Below, piece by piece: positions 63,520 through 64,000 of a stretch of DNA of 64,000 bases. The notes below the pieces were generated by a model. It searched no databases, was not told where the DNA came from, and saw only the letters and a program-made list of their open reading frames with translations. Within the stretch, counting starts at the first letter, position 1, and each line of letters opens with the position of its first letter. Both the position numbers and the translations under genes were made by a program. Source of the stretch: DATFVJ01 sp963826515 (GTDB taxonomy: Bacteria; Actinomycetota; Actinomycetes; Streptosporangiales; Streptosporangiaceae); the NCBI GenBank assembly GCA_963826515.1, contig CAWGXI010000002.1, forward strand, positions 62,001 to 126,000. Reading direction: 5' to 3'.

Positions 63520-63884
63520 GCCAGCGGGATGGCTCCCGATCACGTAGCCGCGCATATGAGCGGCGTAACTGCGCTGGGTCGAGGCCCACAGCGACGCCCG
63601 CGACGCCAGCCACCTCTCGGGCCACGCTCGCGTCAGCAGCCCGGGCTCAAGCCCGGCGTGCCCGTCCCGTAGCGCATCCAGTGCCGCGATCGCCGCGGCC
63701 GGTGACCGGAATCCGCCACGGCGCACCCGTCGCCGGACGCCCACTGCCGCCGCGGGGAACTCGGCGCTGAAATACCACGACCCATGCCCTGGCGCCCGCA
63801 GCTGCGGGCATCCGGCCCCCCAGCAGCCGACCCGGTCATTTGATCACGGCAGCCGCACCGCTTGAACACCGAATGGTGATTCAT
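63520..63884 (-). pseudogene. phage-type integrase N-terminal fragment
   Basis: From ATG 63884: MNHHSVFKRCGCRD (Cys-containing arm-binding start) and, after a shift, AAIAALDALRDGHAGLEPGL, TRAWPERWLASRASLWASTQ, RSYAAHMRGYVIGS, the SAM-like core-binding domain of actinophage/ICE-type tyrosine integrases. The catalytic domain is absent. Confidence 0.68.
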
Positions 63885-64000
63885 CACAGTCACCCCCAAG
63901 AAGCACTGGCCACCGCCCATCAGGGCCAGCATGCGATCACTGGCCGCACGGCCGACTGGAAGATCACACAGAAATGTGCCTGGGACTGGCCCTTCTCCTA

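Noticed and set aside
1..64000. CRISPR arrays, tRNA and rRNA genes
   Set aside because: No regularly spaced repeats and no tRNA T-loop or rRNA-like stretches were seen; repeats present are MITE ends, target duplications or short palindromes.

Overview
The window is high-GC DNA (roughly 70% by eye, with GC-rich third codon positions) from a filamentous or soil-type actinomycete. The evidence is lsr2 remnants, a MurJ lipid II flippase with a low-complexity N-terminus, a DUF5134 remnant, a fused ECF sigma/SnoaL factor, Tat-exported oxidases, universal stress proteins and actinobacterial-style IS elements. I cannot assign a genus. No rRNA, tRNA or CRISPR array was seen.

Layout. (1) 1-18.6 kb is a stack of mobile elements. 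An IS5-type transposase gene is split by an ISL3 element (8-bp target duplication ACCTTCTT). That ISL3 transposase gene is split by a Tn554-like two-recombinase element, whose first recombinase gene is split by a 216-bp MITE (4-bp duplication). Next come a 750-residue DDE-like transposase, a second ISL3 element (duplication CTGAAGCC) in the leader of an IS1380 gene, a low-GC pair (HTH regulator plus stand-alone tRNA-binding OB-fold protein), and an ISAs1 element whose transposase carries an N-terminal DruA-like domain (10-bp duplication GACACGCGGG). A graveyard of chimeric serine-recombinase, IS481 and HTH fragments follows. (2) 18.6-24.5 kb holds a few cargo genes: a YjbR-like protein, an M64 metallopeptidase with FG-GAP repeats and its downstream partner, and a flavodoxin, between broken lsr2 and DinB genes. 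(3) 24.7-27.4 kb is a tyrosine recombinase gene split by IS110, which is itself split by a MITE-like insertion. (4) 27.5-46.5 kb mixes intact genes (ECF sigma with divergent SnoaL protein, berberine-bridge-type oxidase, SDR, DUF1801 protein, serine hydrolase, thioredoxin-like protein, amidase) with many truncated or frameshifted remnants (ileS, carotenoid oxygenase, class A-like hydrolase, alpha/beta hydrolase, ISL3, IstB, sigma factor and others). (5) 47-63 kb is mostly intact: a two-component system facing a secreted Met/His-containing protein, a methyltransferase, MurJ, two universal stress proteins, a sulfotransferase, a SCO protein, an MFS transporter, a LapA protein and a CPA1-type cation/proton antiporter. 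(6) The right edge again holds mobile-element debris (group II intron RT tail, integrase N-terminus).

Functionally, the left two-thirds reads as an insertion hot spot or decayed genomic island in which elements land in elements and cargo genes erode. The right third reads as stress and envelope chromosomal functions. A 40-bp palindromic repeat (12-bp arms, 16-base loop) occurs three times in the right part.
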